Shown: positions 35,760 to 47,129, numbered from the stretch's first letter. The stretch is 64,000 nucleotides of DNA from Sphagnum compactum (GCA_965153455.1 OZ234493.1:29068213-29132212); one strand, 5' to 3'. Notes: generated by a model from the letters alone, not told the origin. Program-made: numbers and translations.

Positions 35760-36600
35760 TATATTATAAAAACTACATAGTGGAGTTGGTGGAGGACATT
35801 TCTCTTCAGACATCACTGTGAAAAAGATTCTTGATGTTGGTTATTGGTGACCAACCATGAATAGAGAGGTTCACGAAATTTGTCAAACCTATGATCTGTG
35901 CCAACGAACAGGTAACTTGTTAGCATAAAATATGGCAAAATTAATTATTACTTTGCTTGAAAAACCTTTTTAGAAATGGGGATTGGATTTTATTGGACCT
36001 ATTAAACCAGCAAGTTGTTATTCTAACAACTGATATATTTTAATTGACACCAATAATGCCACTAAGTTGGTGGAGGTTAAAACTTTGCGAACCAATATAA
36101 CTGTTGTTAGTGTAAAGTTCTTATATGACCATATTTTTACCTGGTTTAGTTGTCCATTCATTATTGTAATAAATCAAGGTACCCATTTCATTAATGATGT
36201 TATTCGTTATTTAACTAATCGTTTCATCTTGAGACACACTAGTTCTACTATCTATTATCCACAAGGGAATGGACAAATTGAATCTACTAACAAAGTTTTG
36301 GGTACATTACTAACAAAATTGGTGAATGAAAACCATAATGATTGGGATGAACACCTATCCATAGTTCCATTTTCTTATAGAATTGCTTTCAAAGTTGGAA
36401 ATGGTCACACTTTATTTCAACTTATTTATGCATTAGACCCATTATTACCTATAGAATACCTACTACCATCCAAACTAGGCCAAATATATGATCCAAACCC
36501 TGTTAGAGTTCTAAGTAGCCACTTATCAAAGCTGGAGAAGTTGCAAGAAAATCGGTTAGTAGCCCAAGACTTGATAGCTTTTAACCAATGGAACTAATCA
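35760..36600 (+). pseudogene. Decayed integrase of the gypsy element
   Basis: The zinc-binding part reads GGGHFSSDITVKKIL ... ICQTYDLCQRTG, with HHCC-type spacing. The core contains WGLDFIGPI (first Asp kept), then INQGTHF where the family has SDQGTHF, so the second catalytic Asp is replaced by Asn. NGQIESTNKVL keeps the Glu. The longest open stretch is 36067-36597. In-frame stops occur upstream (for example near 35935, 35970 and 36034). Confidence 0.88.
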
Positions 36601-37379
36601 TTATGGTCTCAAAACCGATACATTGAGACAAAATATCAGTTTGAAGATTATGTTTTATGGTTTTTAAGGGCTATTAAAGCACATACCCCTAACTTTCAGA
36701 GACGATGGTTTGGACCATACAAGATCCAATATATTGTTTACCCAATAATACAGTATTGTTGGTAATTATCAATAAATTCAATCCTACCCTGGTATTGGTC
36801 AATATTAACAAATTGAAACCCTATAGGTTTATAGAGGATCAAACACTTCAAACTGTTTTGGTTAAACCTAATGATTTTCTATTAGAAGAACTAATAGAGG
36901 TGAAGTATTTTGATAACTTGTCTAACCAACAACAAGTTGAGGAAACCTATTCTAACAACTTTCAAAAGAGGAATTGGTTGAGACTACTCATTCTAGTAAC
37001 TTGTTGGTCAAAGAACCAGTTCAAACCAACAAAGGTTTGATAGTAGACCATTTGACAAAAACCAAACTTGACAATAATTTCATTGAACCAAAACTAGTTC
37101 ACCAAGTTGATAATAACATGTTGACAAGGAAAACGATTCAAAACCAATTTGTTTCCCCTAATTTCGTGCAAAGTGATGATGTATTAGTAAACCTAATTAC
37201 ATGTGTTGACTTCTTAGGGACAATATGCCCTAAAAGTTGTGTCATTCTCCAAGCGCTACCACTTTCCATTTTTCAGCCATAGTACAAAGAATTGGTGTGT
37301 CCTTCGAAATGCCTTTTCATTTTTCACTTTAACTTTCCTTATATTTCTTACTGTATCAAAATGAGGCAATGAGTGCTTT

Positions 37380-40140
37380 AGACTAGTTAAAAGAGAGAGT
37401 AAGCAAGAGGGAGGTAGAATTGAAAAGAAAAAAGGAAAAAAAGAAACAGAGGAAAGAAAATTGCCAAAAGTTAGAGAGGAAATTTTTAGAGCAACTGGAG
37501 CAATCTATATCAAATCACTTGCATCAAGACCACCTCCTAAATTTTGTGAGAACAGTGAGAGTTCTAGAAAAAGCAGAGATGTAGGATAAGAAATTTCGGA
37601 AGCATTGAGGCGTTTTGCTACTATAGGAGAGGGTCTTGAAAAAACTTTAAGGGGCCTTCAAAAGCACATTGTATCATTTGCTCTTACATTCATTATTATC
37701 AGTGATTCTAAGGAAGATTAAGTTGAGGACAGAGCCATAGAGAAAGTAAAACATGTTCAACAACTTGTTGAAGTTAAGTGACTAGCAGCATTTTCATCGA
37801 AACCGGTCGAAGGAGGGTTTTTCAAAGTAAAAGCTAGTTCTCCTGACATACCTCTTATAATACCTACCAAATCTTGCTCCAAATACATGATGAGGCATCG
37901 GGGAAAGGAATAGGTTGAGGAGGGCAGTTCACTTGCCAAGGTTATTCGGAAGTGGGCACCTGCTAAAGCAAAAGAGATACATAAGATGTTTCAATAGATC
38001 TAGATGGGATCCAAAGAGAGGCGGTGGGTAGAGTGAGCTAGTTTAGGAGGTTTTTTTGTTGTTCATTGGACAGTTCCACAATCAAATTTGTTGGAGGGAT
38101 TTTTGCCAACTTGGGAGTTTGCAAAGGATGGACGAATTTGAGCAATTATCAATGGTGAGAGATCAAGCACTAATTGTGAAGCAATTTGGTGTCAATACTG
38201 AGGGTGCAATGGACGCAGCTAATGCACTATTCAAAGAAGCTCAAGTGGCCTTGAAAAATATTGCTAGACCAAATACATTTGTCAATAAGGAACAATGGAG
38301 CATTATTCGGACGAAGGAAGAATATCATGCTAAGTTTGCGGCAATCTTGCAAATCATCTATCAATGTGAAAGGTTAACATATTTCAGCAACCACATTACC
38401 ATTACTTTGAACTTGGCAAAGAAGGGGAAGAAAATCAATTGGTGTTCCATTATGTTGACACAAATGTCCATAAGTTGACTTGGTGGACTGAACATCAAAA
38501 ACATATAGTAGCATGATTAACAACACCAGATAGAAAGGCAATAACTTGTTACTTTGGACCTATGATGGAGGTCTGTTTATGTCATTGGTTTGCTTTCTCA
38601 AAGGAGGATACACCTTTTGATTCTCCAAAACCACCATCAATACATGGAAGAGAGGAAAAAAGACTGATGTGGAGCAATCTAGAGAGGCTTTTTTTGAGGT
38701 TGTGACCAAAGAGCACTTTGTAAGTGAATGACAATTAATACGTTCAGCTAACATATCGCCACAACCAATTCGACAGTCACAACGGGTGAAGGTACAAACT
38801 GAACCATCAACACCCAGGGATCGGTTGAGTCTAGAACCAACCAATTTAGCACCAAAGAAGAAACCTTGTACCCATTAGCAAATTATGGTGATGGAGGGAG
38901 GTGATGAAGGCATGGAAATTGATATCACCACGCAACAAGATGATGAATCAATTAGGACAAAGAGTGACTAGTTCATGGAGGAATGAAGTGAACCTGATTC
39001 TGAATAAGTACTTAATCAAGAACCTTTTATTTGTTTAGAAAACTTCTGCTCCTATAAAATAGGCTAGTAATCCGTTGTTAATAGGTGCAAAAATCGGTTA
39101 AGCCAATTCAGCTTATTCCTATTAGATAAGGTTAAACCTGTTTATATTTTTCTTGAGACATCAGCAACCTATGCCCAACATGAGAGCCTAAAACAAGTTA
39201 CCCTTTTCTTTGAGCAAGCAACCTTAATTGTTCAGATTTGGCTTCAGATAGTAAATAATTTAGTTCATTTGGAATCCAAGTACAACAATGCTAAGAACCT
39301 ATTAGAGTATACAAATAACTAGTTACAAGCTCGTTGTCTAAAATTGGTTAATCACAAACAAGCCTTGCAAAACAGAAATAAGGACTTAACTGTTGTAAAA
39401 GCCCAGCTCCTCAAACAACATGTAAAAAATAAGCATGTGATTGCTAAAGGTGTTTAAGTTGAAAGAACAATGAAAAAAGTTGAAACCCTATAGTTTGAGT
39501 ACAATGAACTAACCCAAGCCCATTTCAAAACATGTAATGACCTTAAGACCCTATAGATTGACTTGGACTGTTAACAAGGGATTATGGTTAAATGGAGGCC
39601 ATTAGTGTACAACGAGAAAAGATTATGTTGGAGCTGGAAAGTACTTGTTTGCAACAAAAGGAGTAGTTGACAGAAGTCAACATTGAGATGGAAAATTGTA
39701 CCCATGAATTTTGGGTACAGATTCAAGAACTAAAGGGCAAATTGGAAACACGTCGCAAATCACCTAGTAAAGCTTTTCAACCTACTTACATGGATGACTA
39801 GTTGAAGGAGTTTGAAGAATTATTTCAAAACAATACCTTGCTCAAGGTGCAGAACCGAACATTGGTTGAAAAAAACCCGAAGTGGAAGGAATGGTAGCAG
39901 ATGGTGTAAGAGATCACTATAAAACATATTCAAGAGAGTCTGGACATTATTCGTATAGATGAAGAGGCATACTTGAATGAATTGGTTGCATACCGGTTAC
40001 ATTTTAAGGTTACAAGTATGACCGACTCACTAACAAATTCATTGAGGTACTTGTTAATGTTTTTCAGAAGAATTCACCTATGCAATCAATTACTATGGCT
40101 ACAAGTTCTCAGAGCAAAGTTGTTTCACCATTGAAGAACT
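37380..40140 (+). pseudogene. Additional decayed reading frame between integrase and 3' LTR
   Basis: This ~2.8 kb on the pol strand is coding-like but matches no domain I recognise. An open part at 38056-38478 contains MDEFEQLSMVRDQALIVKQF and ALFKEAQVALKNIARP. A second part, from about 39601 to 40135 in one frame, is rich in Glu, Lys, Gln and Leu like a coiled coil. It is broken only by TAG at 39664, 39799 and 39895 and TAA at 39907, all in contexts fitting former Gln codons. There is no visible transmembrane segment or env-like signal peptide. It could be an extra ORF of this lineage or captured host sequence. Confidence 0.6.
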
Positions 40141-40530
40141 TGAACCCATTATGGGAAAAACAAAGTTAGCTATTGTTCCTTAAACCTTACTTTTACCCAT
40201 AGAACTTATGGAAGTACATGTTGTTATTGTTAGCATTGAGGTGAAAGTCTTGGAAGAACCTATCACTCCAAAACCTGTACCATTAACTTTACTAGAAATT
40301 GAAGTAGGTGCACATGTTACCTTGATTGATAGTGTTACTCATGCCTCTGAAGTTTTTAGAACTCTAGATATAGTATTGAAGGATACACTTGTTATGGAAA
40401 GACCAGATCCATAGCTGATTCCTTTGAGTGAACCTGTTGATATTACAAGTGAATAACATGTTGATGATTTAGCTGCAGGAGTTTAACATGTAGTTTTGGG
40501 TGACTGATTTCGAAGACAAAATCAGATTTC

Positions 40531-40540
40531 AAGGGGGGGT
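40531..40540 (+). other. Polypurine tract of the gypsy element
   Basis: AAGGGGGGG lies four bases before the 3' LTR start (TGTTAACC), as expected for the plus-strand primer site. Confidence 0.85.
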
Positions 40541-40542
40541 AA

Positions 40543-41116
40543 TGTTAACCCAGTTTTTCAGTGTATATAGTAACTGGTCTATTTAACCAATAACCAGTAA
40601 GACATTTTGATTAAGGATAATTTAATTTTTTGATTAACATATTCAAAGGATAACTGGTTCGTTACAAGAAACTAGTAACCAAATAGTTGTAGTAACCAGT
40701 TAATTAAGAAAATAGGAAAATTTGAACTTGTGGCTAGTAGCTTGTTGTTTTAATTTTTGAATTGTACTGGCTAGTGATTGTTTAAGTTACAACAACACTA
40801 TGAGTTGGTATAACTAAGAGGATTTGAACAGAGAGAAGAAGAGAAAGTTTTTCCATAGTTTTGTTTGTAATTCTTGGAGAAGTTTTGGATTTCTGAATCA
40901 AGATTGTTGGAAATTCTATTGAACATTCTTTCCTTTTTGTTTTAGAGAATGTTACTTGAGATTGGTCTTCTTGATGCATAAGCAAGAAACTAAAATATTT
41001 CTTATGTTTTTCTAATGTTCAAAACTAGAGCAACTTGTTGATGCAAATCAGTAAACTAGAGCTATAAATTTGAGACAGAAAAGATAAACCACATAGGGCA
41101 GAAAACACCCTTAACA
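40543..41116 (+). repeat. 3' LTR of the gypsy element, 574 bases
   Basis: Begins TGTTAACCCAG and ends CCCTTAACA. It is the fuller of the two LTRs and holds ~290 bases absent from the 5' copy, including repeated (A)CCAGT(T/A)A motifs. Divergence from the 5' LTR is visible at many positions, which indicates an old insertion. Confidence 0.9.
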
Positions 41117-41399
41117 TAAGTGTTCTTAGAATGGGATTTATTATGCTTGGAAGAGAGTTTTTCAAATCTTTCAACTTGATAAAGAATGAGTTTTAGAAGT
41201 GGTTAGAGATGCCCTAAATCCTAAACCATTTTGGTTGTTTGTAAAGTTGGATTTCATGGCCGAGCTTCTTGAATAGTAATGACCTCAGAGTGAGGAATAA
41301 CCATACAAAAATCATGGCCACATTGAACCAGCACCCACTGGCGCACCATGAAAGATGAATGGTAAGTGGTTAGGAAACAATTTTTTGTTAGGTTCCAAT

Positions 41400-41585
41400 T
41401 TTTGATGGTTAGCTCAATTTTTTTTAATTTAATTTTACGTATTTATTAACAACCCACAAGCAGGTTGTTAGCAGGTAGGTAGTAAAAATGTCCTTTACCT
41501 ATGGATAAACCATTTACTTACCTAGTAATTACTTATTTTCCTACTTATCTACCTATATATGAGACCTATTTCTTACATAATTGGT
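41400..41585. repeat. Dispersed repeat with AGGT block, copy 2
   Basis: Matches 20440-20620 over most of its length, including GCAGGTTGTTAGCAGGTAGG, TCCTTTACCTATGGATAAACC and TATGAGACCTATTTCTTACAT. Similarity ends on both sides at about the same points, which suggests a discrete element of ~180 bases. Confidence 0.75.
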
Positions 41586-42734
41586 TATCAAGGTGAAACC
41601 AAATATTAACTTAGATGAGGTTCATGCACAATTGAGTAATAACGGGCATTGAGTGGATGGTGAGCTTGTAGCTCTCATTTGGTCCCACATTTTGAAAATT
41701 GGTTAGGAAGTACTAAAGTGAATTTTGAGTTCCTTTTTTAATGCCAACTTCATGGACCATTTTGTATTGTAATTGTTGCTGGTTTGAACCATTGTTGGCA
41801 AATAATCAGGAGGTCAATCATCATCAACAAGTGTCCAAGAGGAGGATATATCCATAATCAGTTTGTTGGGTTTGAAATTTGATAAGAATTGGATAAAGAC
41901 TTTACCTATGTGGTATATATTTTCAAAAGACTTGATGAGACCCTTATGGGACGGGTATTGCTTTGATGAAAATAGAAAACTTATATGCATCATTTCATTT
42001 TTCATCCCAAAATGTTCTTGAATGGTTAACATGAATACCTTCGAGTTGCCACATTTCATTTGGTTGCACTTCTTCAATTTTAGTTCCACTTTGAGCTCCC
42101 CTTTTAACTTGAATTTGACTAGCATGGGTTGACAATTATGAGAGTGCACATGGAATGGAGGATTAAAAAAGATTTGGGCATAAGTTTAACATAGAAAAAC
42201 ATACCTTAACATAAAAATAGGTGGGTATTATCAAAATTGTAAGTAGGGATATTGATAATTAGGGTATTGCTTGAACAAGCAAATTGATAATAAGCAAGTC
42301 TTAAAATTGTCTCCCAAATTTTTTTCTATAGTAAAAGGTGGACTTTCCCAACTTTAGAGATTTCATATGGCATGGTAATAAATGAGTTATAAAAGTATGC
42401 ATTCAAACCCAATTTTAGCATGAAAATAAAATCACAAATATATTAGGATTATTTTTTACACATCCCACATGTGGATTGTGAAATAAAAGTCCATAAAACA
42501 TTTTATGGACTATGATCAAGGTTTCTTGTATCATTTCAAAAGTCCATCTCATAATAAAATGGTGGTTTTTTAGTGTCAAATTTTTACATTTGATAGTATG
42601 AATATTATAGGTTGCTTAGATGAGTCCTTTCAACATTTTTCAATCATATCCCAAATTGTGTAGACCTAACTTACATTTAACCCCATAGAAACTACTTTTG
42701 GGACATTAAAAAATGAATTGTATAGTTTGCAACT
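41586..42734. other. AT-rich DNA, no recognised gene
   Basis: Short coding-like stretches exist on the plus strand near 41860-42010 (for example WIKTLPMWYIFSKDLMRPLWDGY) but stops break them and I recognise no family. They may be remains of a transposon gene. Confidence 0.4.
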
Positions 42735-43330
42735 ACTCGGTATAGTACCTATTAGTGTTAGATGCGACTGACTTGTTATGTCAAGTAATGGATGTGAAGT
42801 TTGGAAAGGAATGGAAACCATTACTAGGGGCATTGAGGTGTGGCAGAAGTTTGTAAACCCACGACTTGGAGCTATTTGTGAATTCTTGGAAATGTGTGGT
42901 TCTAGATTTGACATTGGGATTTGGTCTTCAACAACACAACCTAACTTGACCCCTATGATTCAATTTCTGTTGGACGAAGTGTTAGGTGTCAAACCTATTT
43001 TTATATGGGGTGTAGAAAATGTTTTGAGATAGACATTGCCCATATTTTAAATCCAAACCAATAACTAATGTTGAAAAGAATGGATATGGTTTGGGCAGAA
43101 ATTATTCCAAGTTTTAGCCGGCAGTTAGGTCCAATTAATACGTTGTTGATAGATGACGGTTCATTGAGAATACCCCATTCTCTTACATTATGCCTAATCA
43201 GTTTGATAGTGAGGTGGAGGACAATTACTTATTAGAACAATTATGGCCTTACTTGGTTGGCTTGTCTATGGTTCCAAATACCTTAAAGTATGTAGGTTTC
43301 AATCCACATAGGCAGTAACAACTTATTAAA
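42735..43330 (+). pseudogene. Frameshifted FCP1/NLI-type HAD phosphatase remnant
   Basis: Four segments in three reading frames line up in the order of the FCP1 homology domain: YLLVLDATDLL (motif I, near 42750), VNPRLGAICEFLEMC ... FDIGIWSS (42850-42930), TLLIDDGS (motif IV, near 43140-43165), and EDNYLLEQLWPYLVGLS ... YVGFNPH (43210-43310). FCP1-like proteins are Mg-dependent Ser/Thr phosphatases with a DxDx(T/V) nucleophile. Here motif I has Ala-Thr after the first Asp, so it would be inactive even without the frameshifts. The space between segments is too short for introns. It lies 1.6 kb beyond the gypsy 3' LTR. Confidence 0.7.
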
Positions 43331-43964
43331 AAAAGCCCACATTAGAATGCATTAAGGGATTTTGCATGGTTTCCTACAACCTAGGTGATTGGCAATAATA
43401 TCTAAAACCTTGAAATTTTGTAATTTAAGCTGTGTATAAATGATGGGCATATAGGAGGCAAATTGTGTGTATTTAATCTTGTCTTTGGGATTTTGCAGAT
43501 GAACAATTCTATAGGAAGTTCAATTCAAGTAGAGGGATCAATTTTGCGAAAAAAATGGTTCAATGCGAGACTTTGTTAATTACAAATGGGTTCAAATGAC
43601 TTTTGCAAAGGAAAAAAAGAAGGAGACAATTGTTATAAATGGAGAAGATATTCGTCCAAATGTATGTTGATCAACATTACCTTGTTTGAATTTTTTAATT
43701 TGATTTTTCATTACAAGGTTTCTTCATTTGCTTCATTTGAAAATACTCATTGGTGTAGCTATGCATTGCCAAATTTTTTTGACAAGGTACTTGTTGTAAG
43801 TAGAGATTTATAATTCATTATTAAAGCCTTAAATATTTTCCATCCCTTTAACACCTGATCTTGGCACTTGTTTTTACATATTGATTTACATTGTGACAAT
43901 GTAATAATGCAATACTTACTTGCCTTGTTGGCATTTGTTTTGTAGTATTGCACAAATGATTGCA

Positions 43965-44190
43965 TTGTCCTATCTTTTAGTGTGGCAAGGATATAACACT
44001 TGGAAATTTTGTGAAGTTTGGGGGTGAAGGAGTTGTGTATCATGGTTGTTTTATGTCAAAAATTTTCCTTTTTGTTGCCATAATGAATAACTTATTGAAA
44101 GGTGTTCATTTACCATGTCCTAATTCATCACACGATCCTTCACTTTGTACTGTTCAAGATGCAATAGGGTACGTTGTAATGTGACCTTGG
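43965..44190 (+). mobile_element. Possible remnant of an En/Spm-type accessory domain
   Basis: The frame reading GKDITLGNFVKFGGEGVVYHG ... LPCPNSSHDPSLCTVQDAIGYVVMW resembles the (A/G)xG...LP(R/C)P...T(V/I)xDAxGxxVxW pattern often found in plant transposon proteins of the En/Spm group, as I recall it. The stretch is short, no transposase core is seen, and terminal CACTA repeats were not found. Confidence 0.3.
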
Positions 44191-44660
44191 AAACACACTA
44201 CTACATGTTTGTACATAGATATAAATTGTTAGTGTAAAACTTACAAGTTACATTGTATGAAACAATGCTTTTTGGACATTATCAAATTGTGGTCAAATTT
44301 AATATATCTAGTTGCAATTAATGTGCAATTAAATTTGGGTGTTGGTTTTGAATGACATGCATGTTTTGTGTGGGAACATGTGAATATAAACTTTCAATGT
44401 ATGTGTGCAATGTCTACATAAAATGTAGGTGTATACATATTATTGTGTAGGATTGAAGTTGCATGTTAATGATCAAAATATTGGTCTAACTAATATTTAA
44501 TCAATAAATATAAACAAATAAGTAATAAACATCTCTTGTAGTGTCTATCTCACAAATTAAAAAATTTAGTCATCACAGTCACAATAGAGATGCATACATG
44601 GCACCCACTTGTAAGCCAATAGGTTAATCACTTTAGTCATATCATGCATAATAAACACCA
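44191..44660. other. AT-rich DNA, no gene seen
   Basis: No coding or repeat signal is visible. Confidence 0.5.
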
Positions 44661-45055
44661 GTGTGAACCCGGTGCATAATGCACCCGTCGAGCTCCCCCC
44701 GCGCCCGGTCCTTCCCATTGCTCACTCCGGTTCTTCACCTCGTCGACCCCCCCCCCCCGGTCCTTCGCATTTTCCACTCCGATTCTTTAACCCATTGATC
44801 CCCCCCCCTTCACCCATGCGCTTTTTACTGCTGCTGCGCTTTTTATTGCTGCGAACATTTTTCTCTTCGTCGAAAGCTCTCCATCCTACGGTCGTCGACC
44901 GGTGCTCGATCCTGTCTCTTATCTTTTTCCCATCACTTTTCTCTGCGTCCAGTGGTCACAGACAGACGGACAGACTTTCTATCAGCTATGTCGATATTTT
45001 GTTTTTATTTTTAGTTTGAACCCCGTGCCTAATGCACGGGGGGGGGGGGGGGGGG
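44661..45055. repeat. GC-rich block bounded by GTGCATAATGCAC palindromes
   Basis: The block opens with CCCGGTGCATAATGCACCCG (44668-44687) and closes with CCCCGTGCCTAATGCACGGGG (45021-45041), both near-palindromes of the same motif, followed by a run of 18 G (45038-45055). Between them is an island with C runs and a CAGACAGACGGACAGACTTT stretch (44960-44980). The ORF through it is Pro/Phe-rich low complexity. It looks like a mobile repeat end pair. A related GACGGACACACAGACACC stretch lies near 46010-46030. Confidence 0.6.
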
Positions 45056-45211
45056 TGGGGAGGGGGATTTTTAATTTTTGATCTATTCCCACTGTGTCCT
45101 TTATATGTTCCAATGGCACCTCAATTAAAATTCCCAAATCATGCTTCTTTTTTGGGGGAGGGAAGCTTATTTAGGCTTCTATGTTGGCGGAGTGCCTCAA
45201 TATGCTCCCTA

Positions 45212-45400
45212 GGTTCCCAACGTGTTCCCCAAGGGTGTTCCCAATAGCACCTTGCTGTAATCTCATATGTTTTGCCCAAAGTCCTCCCCTTCTCACCTAT
45301 ATAGGTGGGTCAAAGGGGGAGGCACTCCATCTTTCCATAAAATCTTCTATTTTGGGAGCTTCCATAGTTTCAACCTTTTTTTTGCTATGGGCCAATCGAG
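45212..45400 (+). repeat. GTTCCC/CCTATATAGG dispersed repeat, copy 1
   Basis: Carries GTTCCCCAAGGGTGTTCCCAATAGCACC, then TTTTGCCCAAAGTCCTCCC, TCACCTATATAGGTGGG and GGCACTCCATCTT. The same blocks in the same order recur near 45.6, 46.3 and 50.1 kb. Confidence 0.75.
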
Positions 45401-45609
45401 TTGTCTCATTGCCAAAAAAAAATGTTGGACTTGTGAGAGGTTAATAGGTACCCCAGTACTTAAGAAGGGGTATATTTGCCAAGGTGAAAATGGTGATGAA
45501 CAATTTTGAAAAGAGAAATTTCATGAAACCAACAGGAAGGCTCAGCTTGCACCCATGAATGTCTAGTTTTTTTCTTTTTAAAGAGGGGGCAAGGGGCATT
45601 TCTTTTTTC

Positions 45610-45760
45610 CTTTGTTCCTAATGTCCACCCGTCATGTTCCCATGGGGTTCCCACCAAGTTCCCAAATACGTTCACCAAGATGTTCCCAATTGCACCTTGG
45701 TTTTATCCCATATGGCTTTGCCCAAAATTCACATCCTTTGTATATAAACTGAAAAGTAAA
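45610..45760 (+). repeat. GTTCCC/CCTATATAGG dispersed repeat, copy 2
   Basis: Contains repeated GTTCCC units, CCCAATTGCACC, CCCATATGGCTTTGCCCAAA and a diverged TTTGTATATAAACTG in place of CCTATATAGG. It is truncated relative to copy 1. Confidence 0.65.
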
Positions 45761-46039
45761 GTCTAGGGTAACAGATTTGTTTCTGGTTCCAGAGAGGTGT
45801 TCTATGTGGGCACGTCCAATGTTCCAAAAAGAATTGCTGATGAGCCAATAAATGTTCCAAATGGGGTCACAAATCAACGGGCTGTTGATGTGGGCCGCTA
45901 GCAGGTCCAGTGGACGAGTGTTTGCCCTGGCCGCCTTGCCCTGCCCAACTGCCCTAACTGCCGTCGGTTTCGACGTAATGTTAAAACGCAGAACGTCTTG
46001 TGACACATAGACGGACACACAGACACCACGTTTGCTTTT

Positions 46040-46256
46040 ATATATAAGATGCCATATGGTAGTTAACTATAAGCTAAAATGTTAAACACTTTTGTCATAT
46101 CAAACATGCCATGTGATAGTTAAATATTGGTTAAACAATTTGTTAGCATAGTTATTTTAGTTAGACTAGACAAGCCATGTGGCACATACATATAGGCTAC
46201 TATTTTAGTTACAATAATCATATTAGTCACATCAAACATGCCAAGTGGCACATAAT
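46040..46256. repeat. Degenerate tandem repeat, unit ~57-69 bp, four copies
   Basis: (A)TGCCA(T/A)(A/G)TGG or AAGCCATGTGG anchors recur at about 46050, 46107, 46169 and 46238, with TAGTTA and CATATCAAACATGCCA blocks between them. Confidence 0.65.
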
Positions 46257-46257
46257 T

Positions 46258-46470
46258 ATGAGATTGTGTTCCCAATATGTCCCCAATAGCACCACACTTT
46301 TGTCCAATACACTTTGCCCAAAGTCCTCCCACTTTCACCTGTATAGGTGGGCCAAAGGATATGTGGGCCAAAGGATATGCACTCCATCTTCCAATAGATG
46401 TTTCTATTTAGGGGAGCCTTCAAAGTTTTTTGGTGGTGGGCCAATCAAAACTGGTCAATGCAATTACAAA
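46258..46470 (+). repeat. GTTCCC/CCTATATAGG dispersed repeat, copy 3
   Basis: Matches copy 1 from GTTCCCAATATGTCCCCAATAGCACC through CTTTGCCCAAAGTCCTCCC, CACCTGTATAGGTGGG and GCACTCCATCTTCCAATAG. GTGGGCCAAAGGATATG is duplicated in tandem inside it. Confidence 0.75.
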
Positions 46471-47125
46471 AGTTGAATTTGTGAGGCACCTCCATCTAAT
46501 TAATTGAAAACATGAATGTTTGTCTTGGTTAGCCCACAAAGCATATAGGTTTTTGTCAATGTCCACCATAGGCACATGATGAGCAAACTATTTAGAGGAG
46601 TTCCATCCATATTGGGTATTTTAGGCTCAATATTTCTCACATTCATTATTACTTATTCACATTTCAAGGCCCATTCTTAAACTTAAAAGTGAGATTCTAA
46701 AAAATGAGAGATTGTTAATAGCAAAACAAGTGGATTAATTAGATAATTTGGCCAATTAACAACAAGGATATTGTGCCATGGGGATCCATCAAGCAACGTA
46801 ACCAATCCACAGTAAGATTTAGTCTTCCAAAGGACTTTTGCTAGGTAAATCATCTTGTGCAAATTTATTGTCTCAAAATCGAACAAGTTTTTCCTATTCT
46901 ACATGCAAAAAATATAGAAACAACTCCACCCAATATGGTCTTATTTCTCACATAGAACAATGTTGTTCTTCTAGATATGAGAGATAATGATGCAAGCCTA
47001 TATATCCAATATATAGCTGCTCTAACTACAGCCAAAAATAAAATAAAAACCCAAAATTCGATAACGCATTGTTGACTTTTCAATATAGAAAGCATTAGCA
47101 ATTTATCAGTGGTTGTAATCTGGCG
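46471..47125. other. Intergenic DNA, no gene seen
   Basis: No coding or clear repeat structure is visible. Confidence 0.5.
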
Positions 47126-47129
47126 CATG

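Larger units (their letters stand above)
28953..41116 (+). mobile_element. Decayed Ty3/gypsy LTR retrotransposon, ~12.2 kb
   Basis: Related LTRs start with TGTTAAC(T/C)CA and end with (T/C)TAACA or CTCAACA. Between them, in order, lie a gag region with zinc-knuckle motifs, protease, reverse transcriptase, RNase H and integrase, then a ~3.2 kb region with another decayed frame, and a polypurine tract. RT-RH before integrase is the Ty3/gypsy order. Many in-frame stops and frameshifts make it non-functional. The flanking 5-mers GAGGT and TAAGT do not match, so no target-site duplication is seen. The integrase is not followed by a recognisable chromodomain. Confidence 0.9.

Noticed and set aside
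29498-40140. TAG as a reassigned Gln codon in the retroelement
   Set aside because: The host gene TIM10 ends at TAG, TAA also appears at Gln-like sites, and frameshifts plus lost catalytic residues show ordinary decay.
44663-45019. Pro/Phe-rich ORF as a gene
   Set aside because: It is translated from C runs and TTT runs in a repeat block.
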